Assembly (NCBI RefSeq): GCF_026015965.1
Contig: NZ_CP110383.1
Coordinates: 281,808 to 345,807 of the forward strand
From: Selenomonas sputigena
Lineage (GTDB): Bacteria > Bacillota > Negativicutes > Selenomonadales > Selenomonadaceae
DNA: 64,000 bases
Reading direction: 5' to 3'
Below are positions 35,136 to 47,660 of this stretch, piece after piece. Within the stretch, counting starts at the first letter, position 1, and each line of letters begins with the position of its first letter. The notes beneath the pieces are model-generated. The model saw only the letters and a program-made list of their open reading frames with translations. It made no database searches and had not been told where the DNA came from. The translations under genes were made by a program, and so were the position numbers.

Positions 35136-35391
35136 TGGAACGACTGTATACAAAATACGCAGAAGGATGTGTACGGCTGGCAGCGGATTAAAATTTCTCG
35201 TGAAGCACAATAAATGATCCTAAGGGAAGGATTTCAAAAGGTGCATGTCGAAAAAGAAAAAAGCTAGGCTATGTCTGATGGATTGGCTTTTCCTGCAAAC
35301 GGGTGGGCATACGTCCGGCAGGTTCCTATTTTAGGAGAAAGACTGCACGAAGCAGCATATCCATGAATTTAGAGCAAGGGAGATCATTGGC
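35136..35391. other. Gene-free region between purF and the orphan tpsB
   Basis: It holds the upstream side of the purF promoter and the leader of the next gene. Short complementary words (ATCCT/AGGAT near 35217-35232; CCTGC/GCAGG near 35293-35321) suggest hairpins, but I recognise no riboswitch. AAGGGAG precedes the ATG at 35392. Confidence 0.5.
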
Positions 35392-37038
35392 ATGAAAAAC
35401 AAGCTGCACCATACTTTGACGAGGGCGGTGCTCTTGGGGCTTCTCGCGAGCACGGCGGCGGCGCCGGCATATGCCGCGTCTTCGCTGTCAAAGCCCGGGC
35501 AGGACATCGAAGGGACGCTGCCTGGGGCAGAGGCGGGCGTCGAGAACAACATGAAGAAGAACACGGCGACGAACGAAGTAAAGTTCCTCGTGAAGAACAT
35601 CCAGCTCGATGTCGAGGACGAGATCAAGTTCAACAATGCCGAGATTCGTGACATTCTCTTAGCGCGCATCGGCAAGGAGACGACGCTTGCGGGGCTCAAC
35701 GACCTGCAGGATCAGATCACGGCGTACTGCCGCAGCCATGGCTATCCGGCTGCTGCCGCCTACCTTCCCGCGCAGGAGTCCGAGGACGGGAATGTCATCA
35801 TCAAGGTCATTCCTGGCCGTTACGGTGATGTGAAGCTCGACAACAAGAGCCGGTTCAAGGATGCGGCGGCGCAGGGTTTCCTTGCAGGGCTAAAGAAGGG
35901 CGAGATCATCCGCACGAAGGATCTTGAGACGGCGCTCTACACGATCAGCGACTTCAGCGGAGCGCGTGCCGTCGGCACGCTCAGCGCGGGAAAATCGTTC
36001 GGAACGAGCGATGTGACCGTGCATATCGAGGACGGCAAGCCGTCTTCGAGCATCGTCTACGCCGAGAACTATGGCAGCGAGGCTACGGGACGCTACCGCT
36101 ACGGCGCACAGCATTCGATCTACAACGTCGACGGCATGGGATCGAAGGTCAATGTCGGTGCCTTGATTTCCAATAAGTCGCTGCACAACTACTATGTGAA
36201 CTACGAAGCGCTCGTTGGACACGGCGGCACGTCGCTCGGCATCGGCTACAGCCGCATGGACTATGAGGTCGGCGGACCTCTGAAGCGTCTGGGAGCGCAT
36301 GGCACGGCGGATACGATCAGCGTCTATGGCAGCCGCCCTATCTACCATACGACGGACGAAAAGCTCGCCCTTACCTACGGCTATGATTACCGTAGGCTTA
36401 AGGATGATATGGACGCTTTCGGCGGCATGGCGGACAGCAAGAAGCACTCGCACGATCTCCATGCCGGCGTAGAAGGCTTTTGGCGTGACCGCAAGAGCGG
36501 CCTTTCGCTGAACTACAATTTCGTGCTGACAGCAGGCAACGTTACGGCGGATTCGTGGTATGCAAAGAAACTGGCGAAAAGTGCGGGAACAGACGGTGGC
36601 TTCACGAAGGCGGAGGCAAAGGTCACAGCCGTTCAGTCGCTTGGCAAGCAGGCGGATGTCATGGTAAAACTGTCAGGTCAGGCGGCATCGAAGAATCTCG
36701 ATAGTTCCGAACAGATGTATTTGGGCGGTGCTAATGCCGTACGCGCCTATCCGCAGGGCACAGGCACGGGGGATAAAGGGATACTCGGTACGGTTGAGTT
36801 CCGCTACTACACCGATGTGCCAGGGCTTGTCGCGAGTACCTACCTCGACGCAGGCCGCAGTTCGTTTGACGGCAGCACGACGACGCTGAAAGGGTGGGGT
36901 GTCGGTCTCGCCTACAATGCGCCCGACTGGTTCGCGCGCATCGATTATGCACGTCGCATCGGCTTGGGTCGATCATCCAACGAAACCATATCGGCGGATC
37001 GCGGACGCTTCTGGTTTCTTGCGGGCAAGATCTGGTAA
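35392..37038 (+). CDS. TpsB-family outer-membrane transporter, orphan (tpsB3)
   Basis: 548 residues with signal peptide (1-28, AYA), POTRA-like region (60-215, RSHGYPAAAAYLPAQ) and a barrel ending KIW. It shares the overall layout with tpsB1 and tpsB2 but diverges along its length, so it is an older paralogue. No tpsA gene is adjacent on either side, so its cargo must be encoded elsewhere. AAGGGAG lies upstream of ATG 35392, and a terminator follows. Confidence 0.9.
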   Translation: MKNKLHHTLTRAVLLGLLASTAAAPAYAASSLSKPGQDIEGTLPGAEAGVENNMKKNTATNEVKFLVKNIQLDVEDEIKFNNAEIRDILLARIGKETTLAGLNDLQDQITAYCRSHGYPAAAAYLPAQESEDGNVIIKVIPGRYGDVKLDNKSRFKDAAAQGFLAGLKKGEIIRTKDLETALYTISDFSGARAVGTLSAGKSFGTSDVTVHIEDGKPSSSIVYAENYGSEATGRYRYGAQHSIYNVDGMGSKVNVGALISNKSLHNYYVNYEALVGHGGTSLGIGYSRMDYEVGGPLKRLGAHGTADTISVYGSRPIYHTTDEKLALTYGYDYRRLKDDMDAFGGMADSKKHSHDLHAGVEGFWRDRKSGLSLNYNFVLTAGNVTADSWYAKKLAKSAGTDGGFTKAEAKVTAVQSLGKQADVMVKLSGQAASKNLDSSEQMYLGGANAVRAYPQGTGTGDKGILGTVEFRYYTDVPGLVASTYLDAGRSSFDGSTTTLKGWGVGLAYNAPDWFARIDYARRIGLGRSSNETISADRGRFWFLAGKIW

Positions 37039-37058
37039 TGGCGAAAAATACATAAGGC

Positions 37059-37105
37059 AGGCTGCCGCACGAAGCAAGGATGGGCTTCGTGCGGCAGCCT
37101 TTTTG
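37059..37105 (+). terminator. Intrinsic terminator after tpsB3
   Basis: A 17-bp perfect stem AGGCTGCCGCACGAAGC with its complement is followed by TTTTT. Confidence 0.9.
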
Positions 37106-37199
37106 TATGGGAGGCTCTCGTGGGACATGAGCAAGGTTATTCTGATCGAGGCACGATTCTTCTGATTTGTGCAAAGAGAAGATAAAATAATAAAAGGGC

Positions 37200-37228
37200 T
37201 TCAACTTCCGCCGCCTTTCCGATATAAT
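37200..37228 (+). promoter_or_regulatory. Promoter of uvrA-brnQ
   Basis: TTCAAC (37200-37205), 17-bp spacer, TATAAT (37223-37228). No SOS-box word (GAAC-N4-GTTC) is seen nearby. Confidence 0.65.
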
Positions 37229-37260
37229 AGGGGGAAGCAGCAAACGGAGGAAAATACTTT

Positions 37261-40097
<2,837 letters not shown>

Positions 40098-40101
<4 letters not shown>

Positions 40102-41432
40102 ATCGATTGAAGAAGAAGGATCTTTTGACTTTGGGCTTCATGATGTTCTCCGTCTTTTTCGGGGCGGGAAACCTCATCTTCCCGCCTGCACTGGGGCAGG
40201 CGGCGGGGACGAACACGCTGTCCGCCATGCTCGGCTTCATGACGACGGGCGTCGGTCTGCCGCTCCTTGGCATCATGGCGATCGCTCTCGCGGGCGGCGA
40301 ATATGTGCAGCTTCTGAAGAGGCGCACGTTTCCCTGGTTTGCGACGGCGCTTCTCGTCATCCTCTACCTTATCATAGGGCCGTTGTTCGCCATGCCGAGG
40401 ACGGGCGCCGTCTCGTTTGAGATCGGCATTCGTCCCTTCGTCGGTGCGGGCGATGTCACGCTCCCACAAGTCATCTACACGGCGCTTTTCTTTGGCGCAT
40501 CGTACTATTTGTCGCTCAATCCGAACAAGCTCATCGACCGCGTGGGCAAGATGCTTACGCCCGCGCTGCTCGTCGTTCTTGTGATCCTCTTTTTGCGTAC
40601 CTTCTGGTCGCCGATGGGGGAGGTGCTCGCTCCGACGGGCGTTTACCTGGAATCGCCCTATGCGCAGGGATTCCAGGATGGCTATCAGACGATGGATCTC
40701 CTCGCGACCATCGCCATCGGCGCGCTCGTCGTCAATGCCGTGCGCTATCGCGGCGTGACCGACACGCGCACCATCGGCAAGGCATGCCTCGCAGCCGGTT
40801 TCATCACCGTATTCCTCATGGCCTGCGTTTACGGCTCTTTGGCCTATCTCGGAGCGACGAGCGTGACGGTTCTCGGACACTCGGAGAACGGCGGACAGCT
40901 CCTCGCCGAAGCCGTGCGCATCTTCTTCGGCGCGGCGGGCAACGTGCTTCTCGCGCTCATCATCATCCTCGCGTGCATCACGACGTGCTGCGGCATCACG
41001 TCGAGCGCAGCGATGTTCTTCCACAAGCTCTTCAAGAAGAAGATTTCCTACGAGCGCTTGCTGCTCTTCTCCACGCTCTTCAGCTTCGGCGCGTCGAACA
41101 TCGGCCTCACGCAGATCATTGCGCTCGCCGTGCCGTTCCTCGTGGCGATCTACCCGCTCGTCATCGTCTTCGTCATCCTCTCGCTCTTCGATCGCTTCAT
41201 TGGCTGGCGAAAGAGCATCTACCAGGGCGCCGTCCTCGTCACGCTCGCCTTCTCGCTGACGGACGCGATGCATGCCGCAGGCTTCGGCTCTGCCGCCTTC
41301 TATGAAATGCTTGCCGCGCATGTTCCGTTCTACGGCGTCATGATGGGCTGGGTCTGCCCGGCGCTCGCCGGAGCGGTCTTAGGATTCATCATCTCGCTCG
41401 GGCAGAAAGCGCCGGCGCCGAAGGAAGCGTAG
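40098..41432 (+). CDS. brnQ: Branched-chain amino acid:cation symporter (BrnQ/LIVCS family)
   Basis: 444 residues with about 12 membrane segments and the family start [19 protein letters not shown]. It imports Leu, Ile and Val, usually with Na+. It begins inside the uvrA stop codon (ATGA), an odd functional pairing, so it is probably cotranscribed. A 24-bp perfect inverted repeat terminator follows. Confidence 0.93.
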
Positions 41433-41452
41433 TGAGCACATGCGGGATGCCT

Positions 41453-41504
41453 CTGCACATGAAAAGAACCCGACGGATGGCCGTCGGGTTCTTTTCATGT
41501 GCAG
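41453..41504. terminator. Bidirectional terminator between brnQ and accC
   Basis: A 24-bp perfect inverted repeat (arms 41453-41476 and 41481-41504) contains TTCTTTTC after the stem centre in both directions. It ends uvrA-brnQ on the plus strand and the thrC-like/accC unit on the minus strand. Confidence 0.85.
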
Positions 41505-41507
41505 GTC

Positions 41508-42914
<1,407 letters not shown>

Positions 42915-42939
42915 AAGTGATGTAGCCTCCTGATTCGTA

Positions 42940-43935
42940 TTATCCTTTGAGTCCCGATCCTGTCAGTGGCACGACGACGCGATAGTTGTCGGGTTTTGCC
43001 GTACCGAAGATTTGCATGGCGCCGGCGAGAGCTGCGGCGCTTGTCGTTTCCACATAGATGCCTCGGCGTCCGAGCATTTCTTTGCACTTCACGATTTCTT
43101 CATCCTCAACGATGAGGACGTCACCGCCGCTGTTCGTGACGGCAGCGAGCATATCGTGCAAACGTTTGGGTGTTTCGATGCGGATCGATTCGGCAATTGT
43201 CTCCGTCTTCGGGCTTGCCGGTATCTTGTTGAACGCCTCGTAGAGCGGTGCACAGTTCTTGCTCTGCACGGGCACGAGGCGTGGCAGGCGGCCGATCTCG
43301 ATGAAGCCGTAGTAAAGCCCTAAGAGCATCGTGCCGTTACCGACGGGCAGGAAGATGTACTCGGGCACACTCTCGCCGAGCTGTTCATAAATCTCGTATG
43401 CCATCGCCTTCATGCCCTCGAAGAAGAGCGGATTGTAGACATGCGAAGCATAGTAGGCGTCGCCGAGGTTTTCCTTGACCGCCTGACACGCGCCCATGCG
43501 GCCGCCTTCGGTCTTGACGATCTTCGCGCCGTAGGCGGCAATCTGACGCAGTTTGTCGGGCGACGTCTCCTTTGGCACGTAGACCGTGCAGTCGATGCCC
43601 GCCGCCGCTGCGTGCGCTGCGATGGAGGCGCCGGCGTTGCCTGCTGAATCGAGCGCGATCTTCTCAATGCCGACATGGTGGATCTCATTGATCAGCGTGT
43701 AGGCTCCGCGATCCTTGAAGGAGCCAGTCGGCAGAAGGTTCTCTGTCTTCAGCAGATACTCGATGCCGTCAATCTTGATGCTCAGAAGATCGGTGTGCAT
43801 GTGTCCGATCGTGACGTCATGCACCGTTTCTTCGTTTGCCGCCTTGTTCAGATGGAACATGCCGCCGCATTCGCAGCGGTAGTTCATCGAGCTGATGGGA
43901 TATTTTTTTTTGCATTTCTCGCAGTAAAAATACAC
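42940..43935 (-). CDS. Threonine-synthase-like PLP enzyme
   Basis: 331 residues. An N-terminal zinc-ribbon-like piece (C5, C8, C21, C23) precedes a fold-type II PLP domain with the Lys motif TGSFKDRGA and phosphate loop SAGNAGASIAAHA. It resembles threonine synthase, but the sequence alone does not exclude a related beta-replacing enzyme. It is shorter than most ThrC. GTG 43935 is the only start near a GGCGGGA site. Pairing with accC is unusual. Confidence 0.8.
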   Translation of the reverse strand: MYFYCEKCKKKYPISSMNYRCECGGMFHLNKAANEETVHDVTIGHMHTDLLSIKIDGIEYLLKTENLLPTGSFKDRGAYTLINEIHHVGIEKIALDSAGNAGASIAAHAAAAGIDCTVYVPKETSPDKLRQIAAYGAKIVKTEGGRMGACQAVKENLGDAYYASHVYNPLFFEGMKAMAYEIYEQLGESVPEYIFLPVGNGTMLLGLYYGFIEIGRLPRLVPVQSKNCAPLYEAFNKIPASPKTETIAESIRIETPKRLHDMLAAVTNSGGDVLIVEDEEIVKCKEMLGRRGIYVETTSAAALAGAMQIFGTAKPDNYRVVVPLTGSGLKG

Positions 43936-44112
43936 GGAGCATCCCGCCTTTCGTCATGGCATATGATTTCCCTTTGTTTAGTATTTTGCCGTCATGAATA
44001 TATTCGCGTTTTCCTGCGCATTTCCTTTTCTTATGTAAATTTTCCTGCATCTCAATTGAAAGTTTTAAGAGAAAAATAAGGACAGCTTTGTGTTTCTCCA
44101 GAGAAAATGTGG

Positions 44113-44141
44113 TTGGCAAAGGAGAAGAAATGATGTATGAT
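44113..44141 (+). promoter_or_regulatory. Promoter of the guanylate-kinase-like gene
   Basis: TTGGCA (44113-44118), 17-bp spacer, TATGAT (44136-44141), giving a leader of about 130 nt. Confidence 0.75.
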
Positions 44142-44215
44142 AGCATGTGAGAGGTTTTTATGACCTTTGTTTTTACTGCAGGGACGGCTTTTTTGATAGA
44201 TATAAGAAGAACGAG

Positions 44216-44270
44216 GAGGGGCGGCCCTCTTTTTCTTTTCCGCCGGCCGTGCAAACGGCCTTCTTAGGAG
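44216..44270 (+). promoter_or_regulatory. Leader terminator hairpin before the guanylate-kinase-like gene
   Basis: GAGGG-GCGG-CCCTC (44216-44229) is followed by TTTTTCTTTT, an intrinsic-terminator form inside the leader. A second hairpin, GGCCGT-GCAA-ACGGCC, follows. This suggests attenuation, though the first stem has only 5 bp. Confidence 0.45.
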
Positions 44271-44276
44271 AGGATT

Positions 44277-44861
44277 ATGACAAATAAGATTTATGCGCTG
44301 GTCGGGCCGCACGCTTCGGGCAAGACGGTGCTGATCGGCAAACTTATGCAGATGGGGATTCATTACATTCCTTTATATACGACGCGGAAACCAGGAAAAA
44401 TCGATTCCGATACGAGATTTTACCGCTTTGTCGGCAAGGCGGAGTTCTTCAAGCAGGAATTCATTGTGCACGTCACATATAAGGGTGACTATTATGGCGT
44501 CTTAAAAAAAGACGTTCTTTCGGCGTTGCAGGAGCATAAGATCAGCCTTGTGATGTTGGAGGCGAATGGCGTCAAGCAGCTCGCGCGCCTTTTGAAAGAG
44601 AATTTCGAGACGATCTTCCTCATGGTCGACTATGTGACGCTCGTCGAGCGCATGATTCGTCTCGGACATAAAAATAGTGAGATAAAGTATCATTTGGAAT
44701 ATGCAGAAAACAACAGTGAGTTTGACAACTGGAAGGACGCTACGCATGTCGTGAAGATCCGGAATGTGGCGAATCCGGGGACGGCGTTTGATCAGATCCT
44801 GGCAATCATGGGATTGATGCGCCTCCTGCCACCGGAGAAGCTCAAGGAATGCGTGCAATAA
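44277..44861 (+). CDS. Guanylate kinase-like P-loop protein
   Basis: 194 residues. The P-loop GPHASGKT is near the N-terminus, and YTTRKPG...FYRF resembles the GMP-binding segment of guanylate kinase. The lid and C-terminal parts match less well than in a housekeeping Gmk, and no rpoZ or coaBC neighbours are present. It is therefore probably a divergent paralogue rather than the main enzyme. AGGAGAGG precedes ATG 44277. AT-rich coding sets it apart from flanking genes. Confidence 0.75.
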   Translation: MTNKIYALVGPHASGKTVLIGKLMQMGIHYIPLYTTRKPGKIDSDTRFYRFVGKAEFFKQEFIVHVTYKGDYYGVLKKDVLSALQEHKISLVMLEANGVKQLARLLKENFETIFLMVDYVTLVERMIRLGHKNSEIKYHLEYAENNSEFDNWKDATHVVKIRNVANPGTAFDQILAIMGLMRLLPPEKLKECVQ

Positions 44862-44944
44862 AGGGGCAGCCTGCAAGGGCTGCTTCTTTATTTTGCAGAG
44901 AAATTTAGTCGACGGAAAATATTTCAAGATTTTTCAAAATATTA

Positions 44945-44973
44945 TTGACAACTTATAGGAGATGTTTTATAAT
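44945..44973 (+). promoter_or_regulatory. Consensus promoter of the large RNA candidate
   Basis: TTGACA (44945-44950), 17-bp spacer, TATAAT (44968-44973), a perfect sigma-70 consensus, the best in the window. Confidence 0.9.
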
Positions 44974-44979
44974 AAAAGT

Positions 44980-45584
44980 GCAGATGGAAGGAGGCATCCC
45001 TTGCGAAGATGTTTGCAGAAAGAGGAGAAACTTTAGTATGCAGACTAGCAAAAATAGCAGAAAAGCTTAAGGTAAGCCGAAGGTTCAGGCATGAGGCGCA
45101 TCGTGGAGGAGGAAGAGCGTATTCCGAGACCATGATGAACAAGCTCACGGAGAGAATCCAAAGGGCGGCAAGCCGTTGCAGTATGGCGGCAGGAAGCGGA
45201 ACGAATATTCATGAAGGGTTGAGGGGCGCTTGCGGAACTGATGTAAGGCAAGACGCAAGTGCCGAAGAATCCACGGATACGAATCCGTGCGTCAAGGCGG
45301 AAGCTCATGCAGCTGCGAAGAACAATGCATGAGTTTGACGCAGAAGAAGAGCAGTTCCGATCAATTCCGAGTCCGAGTAGAAGAATCGTGCGCAGGAACA
45401 GCAGGGCGCATAGTGCCGATACCGCTTGACTGCCGAAAAAGAGCGCCAGAGAGTGCATCTCCATGCGGCAGGGCAAAGGCTTCATGGCTTCGGTGAAACT
45501 CGAGAGATCTGCGGGGGTCGACTTTCAAACAAAAAGGGAACTGGTGCATAAGTTAAGTTCAGCTTATGCACCAGTTCCCTTTTT
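44980..45584 (+). ncRNA. Candidate large structured non-coding RNA, about 605 nt
   Basis: A perfect promoter and a 20-bp terminator bound a stretch with no convincing gene; the longest frames (for example 45009-45332) lack family features and a ribosome site. Helices seen: 5'-3' closing pairs ATCCC (44996-45000) with GGGGT (45514-45518) and GCAGA (45015-45019) with TCTGC (45508-45512); CATCGTGG (45099-45106) with CCATGATG (45130-45137); GGAACTG (45234-45240) with CAGTTCC (45352-45358), enclosing CACGGAT-ACGA-ATCCGTG (45272-45289) and an 11-bp stem 45301-45311/45326-45336; GTGCGC/GCGCAT (45388-45411); CTGCCG/CGGCAG (45430-45471). Size resembles ROOL, OLE or GOLLD RNAs, but assignment to any of these needs a covariance search. 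Confidence 0.65.
45533..45584. terminator. Strong terminator of the large RNA, probably bidirectional
   Basis: A 20-bp perfect stem (45533-45552 with 45563-45582) ends in TTTTT. The opposite strand also has a T-rich tail, so it may stop minus-strand yitT transcription as well. Confidence 0.92.
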
Positions 45585-45666
45585 GTCGTCAATCGTGCTG
45601 CGACCGTTGCTCTTGAGCCTTCATTACGGGGCTACAGCATAGATGTCGAAATTGATCTGTGCAGGT

Positions 45667-46536
45667 TTAATGGCCGCTTTTCTTGAATCTCCCGCCTACG
45701 ATGTCGTGGACGGCGTTGATCGTTACGAAGGCGCTTTCATCGATGTCGAGGACGGTTTCCTTGAGTTTGTTGACTTCGAGGCGCGTGACGACGGAGTAGA
45801 GAACCTTTTTCTCTTCGCCCGTGTAGCCGCCTGCGCCGTAGAGGAGGGTGACGCCGCGTCCCAATCGCTCGGCGAGAGCGACATTGATCTTGTCCGGTTC
45901 GTTCGTGACGATCATGACGGCGTAGGATTCGTCGAGTCCCTGGACGACGACATCGATCATCTTGGCGATGACGAAGTAGGCGACGAGCGAGTACATCGCC
46001 TTGTCCCAGCCGAAGAGCAGGCCGGCGCTCGACAGGATGAAGAGGTTGATGAACATGACGACCTCACCGACGGAGAATACGGATTTCTTGTCGAGGATGA
46101 TGGCGACGATCTCCGTGCCGTCGAGCGAGCCGCCCGAACGAATGATGAGTCCGACGCCGAGGCCGACGATGATGCCGCCGAAGATGGCGGCGAGGAAGAG
46201 ATCCTGCGTGACGGTCGGGAACGGCGCGAAGTAGGCCGACCAAAAGGAGAGTAGGAAGATGGCGGTCATGGTGGCGACAGCGAAGGCTTTGCCGATCTGC
46301 TTGTAGCCGATGTAGAGGAACGGGAGGTTGAAGAGGATGAGAAAGACGCCCAGAGGCTGCTCTGTGATGGCATGCGCCATGATGGAGAGGCCGACGACGC
46401 CGCCGTCGATGATGTTGTTCGGGATGAGGAAGATTTCGAGTCCGACGGCCGTGATGACGGCGCCGATGAAGATCGTCACATATTTCTGCATGAGGGCGAG
46501 CAGGTGCTTCTTGCGGCTTTTCTTTTCTTTTTCCAT
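45667..46536 (-). CDS. YitT-family membrane protein
   Basis: 289 residues with five or six membrane segments (GLEIFLIPNNIIDGGVVGLSIM...SGGSLDGTEIVAIIL) and a C-terminal soluble DUF2179-type domain (about 215-285, LLYGAGGYTGEEKKVLYSVVTRLEV). The family is common in Firmicutes. Transport function is presumed, and the C-terminal domain may bind a nucleotide, but neither is proven. It has no operon partner. Confidence 0.9.
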   Translation of the reverse strand: MEKEKKSRKKHLLALMQKYVTIFIGAVITAVGLEIFLIPNNIIDGGVVGLSIMAHAITEQPLGVFLILFNLPFLYIGYKQIGKAFAVATMTAIFLLSFWSAYFAPFPTVTQDLFLAAIFGGIIVGLGVGLIIRSGGSLDGTEIVAIILDKKSVFSVGEVVMFINLFILSSAGLLFGWDKAMYSLVAYFVIAKMIDVVVQGLDESYAVMIVTNEPDKINVALAERLGRGVTLLYGAGGYTGEEKKVLYSVVTRLEVNKLKETVLDIDESAFVTINAVHDIVGGRFKKSGH

Positions 46537-46637
46537 AAAGCAGGTCCTTTCGTGCAGCTGGACGCTTCCTCAAGGAAGCGGATTCATTCAATGACTCTTT
46601 CATTATACGGAAAAAACAGGATGTGCGCAAATTTTAT

Positions 46638-46666
46638 TTGACAACGGGTGTTTCCTGTGATAGAAT
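46638..46666 (+). promoter_or_regulatory. Promoter of tRNA-Arg
   Basis: TTGACA (46638-46643), 17-bp spacer, TAGAAT (46661-46666). Confidence 0.85.
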
Positions 46667-46699
46667 CACTTATGTTGATTGCGAGAGCGGTCGGCTTGT

Positions 46700-46777
46700 G
46701 ACTCAGTAGCTCAGTTGGATCAGAGTATTTGACTACGAATCAAAGGGTCGGGGGTTCGAGTCCCTCCTGGGTCACCA
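46700..46777 (+). tRNA. tRNA-Arg (anticodon ACG)
   Basis: Acceptor stem GACTCAG/CTGGGTC, D-arm AGCTCAGTTGGATCAGAGT, anticodon stem TTTGA/TCAAA with loop CTACGAA, and T-arm GGGGGTTCGAGTCCCTC fold normally. The discriminator A and CCA are encoded. A promoter precedes it and a terminator follows. Confidence 0.96.
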
Positions 46778-46789
46778 TTTTGAAGTTTT

Positions 46790-46817
46790 GCGCTGGCAGT
46801 AGCCGGCGCTTTTTTTG
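46790..46817 (+). terminator. Intrinsic terminator after tRNA-Arg
   Basis: GCGCTGGC-AGTA-GCCGGCGC is followed by a T run. Confidence 0.88.
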
Positions 46818-46851
46818 TGTGCAAGAGCGCTCGTCGTTCAAAATGCTTTAT

Positions 46852-46884
46852 TAAGCGACTTCATTTTAGCAGCGTTTCCTTAAA
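46852..46884 (-). repeat. Lone end of the inverted-repeat element family
   Basis: The minus strand reads TTAAGGAAACGCTGCTAAAA then TGAAGTCGC, matching the left end of the 864-1145 element. No partner end is found within 150 bp. It lies between the tRNA-Arg terminator and the TetR control region. Confidence 0.55.
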
Positions 46885-46915
46885 ATTATGAAGATGCTTC
46901 ATTTTCTGCTTTAAA

Positions 46916-46969
46916 AATGAAGGGGATTCATGTATAATAGGCAATGAAGGGGATTCATGTATAATAGGC
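46916..46969 (+). promoter_or_regulatory. Exact 27-bp tandem duplication carrying -10 box and operator-like palindrome, upstream of tetR
   Basis: Units 46916-46942 and 46943-46969 are identical. Each holds the inverted repeat TGAA-GGGGA-TTCA followed by TATAAT. Doubling gives two -10 boxes and two possible operator sites 27 bp apart, just before the TetR gene. No good -35 box is seen for either. Confidence 0.65.
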
Positions 46970-47017
46970 AAGGAGAGTTGGAGTGTGCAGGAGACTCCTT
47001 GAGCGAGGAGGATTTGT

Positions 47018-47641
47018 ATGGAAGAAGATAAGATCAGCCGCCGCGAGATGAAGAAGATTCAGTCGCGCAAGGCGATTCTCGATTCGGCGGCAAGCCTGTT
47101 TCAGAGTCGCGGGCTGGAAGATGTTGCGATTGCGGATATCATGAGTGGGGCGGATCTTGGCATCGGTACGTTTTACAATTACTTTGACTCCAAGGACGAT
47201 GTCTTGATGGAACTTCTGGGGCGCATCATGAAGGAACTGGGAGAAAGGGTGCGCGTCCTGTCCGAGGAGCGTAGGCCCGTGACGGAAATCCTGCGCGAGC
47301 TGCTTCTGGCCGCCGCCAGACTTCTTGGGCAGAATCGTTATGTGTTGCCGCTTTTCCTGCGTGCTGCACAGCAGGCGACCTTGCTGAAGCGCTCGGAGGC
47401 GAGCGTTTCGGCGCCGCCTTTCACGGTGCTTTTCACACGCTTGGTTGAGGAAGGCCAAGCGAATGGCGAGTTCCGCCATGACATCCCGACGGCGATCATC
47501 TCAGAACTTTTCCACTCGCTGTTTCAAGCAGCGGCGTTCAGTAAACTGGAAATTCCCTTCGAGGAGAACGTGCGCCTGAAGCTTGGATTGATTCTCGACG
47601 GCATGCGCGTGATTGAAAAGCAGGAAGAGCAAAAGGAATGA
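47018..47641 (+). CDS. TetR/AcrR-family transcriptional regulator
   Basis: 207 residues. The N-terminal helix-turn-helix has the family pattern ILDSAASLFQSRGLEDVAIADIMSGADLGIGTFYNYF. The C-terminal ligand domain is unassigned. It is the first gene of a tight set with ahbC (19-bp gap) and ahbD, so it probably controls heme-synthesis genes and itself through the duplicated palindrome upstream. GCGAGGAGG precedes ATG 47018. Confidence 0.92.
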   Translation: MEEDKISRREMKKIQSRKAILDSAASLFQSRGLEDVAIADIMSGADLGIGTFYNYFDSKDDVLMELLGRIMKELGERVRVLSEERRPVTEILRELLLAAARLLGQNRYVLPLFLRAAQQATLLKRSEASVSAPPFTVLFTRLVEEGQANGEFRHDIPTAIISELFHSLFQAAAFSKLEIPFEENVRLKLGLILDGMRVIEKQEEQKE

Positions 47642-47660
47642 ACGGGAGGATTTTTATTTC

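Noticed and set aside
45009-45332. A 107-codon frame inside the large RNA candidate, as a gene
   Set aside because: No recognisable domain, uneven composition, poor ribosome site, and it covers only half of a unit bounded by promoter and terminator. Kept as a possible refutation of the RNA idea.
44980-45584. RNase P RNA or tmRNA
   Set aside because: The conserved GAGGAAAGTCC and ACAGAA-type words of RNase P and the tRNA-like ends of tmRNA are absent.
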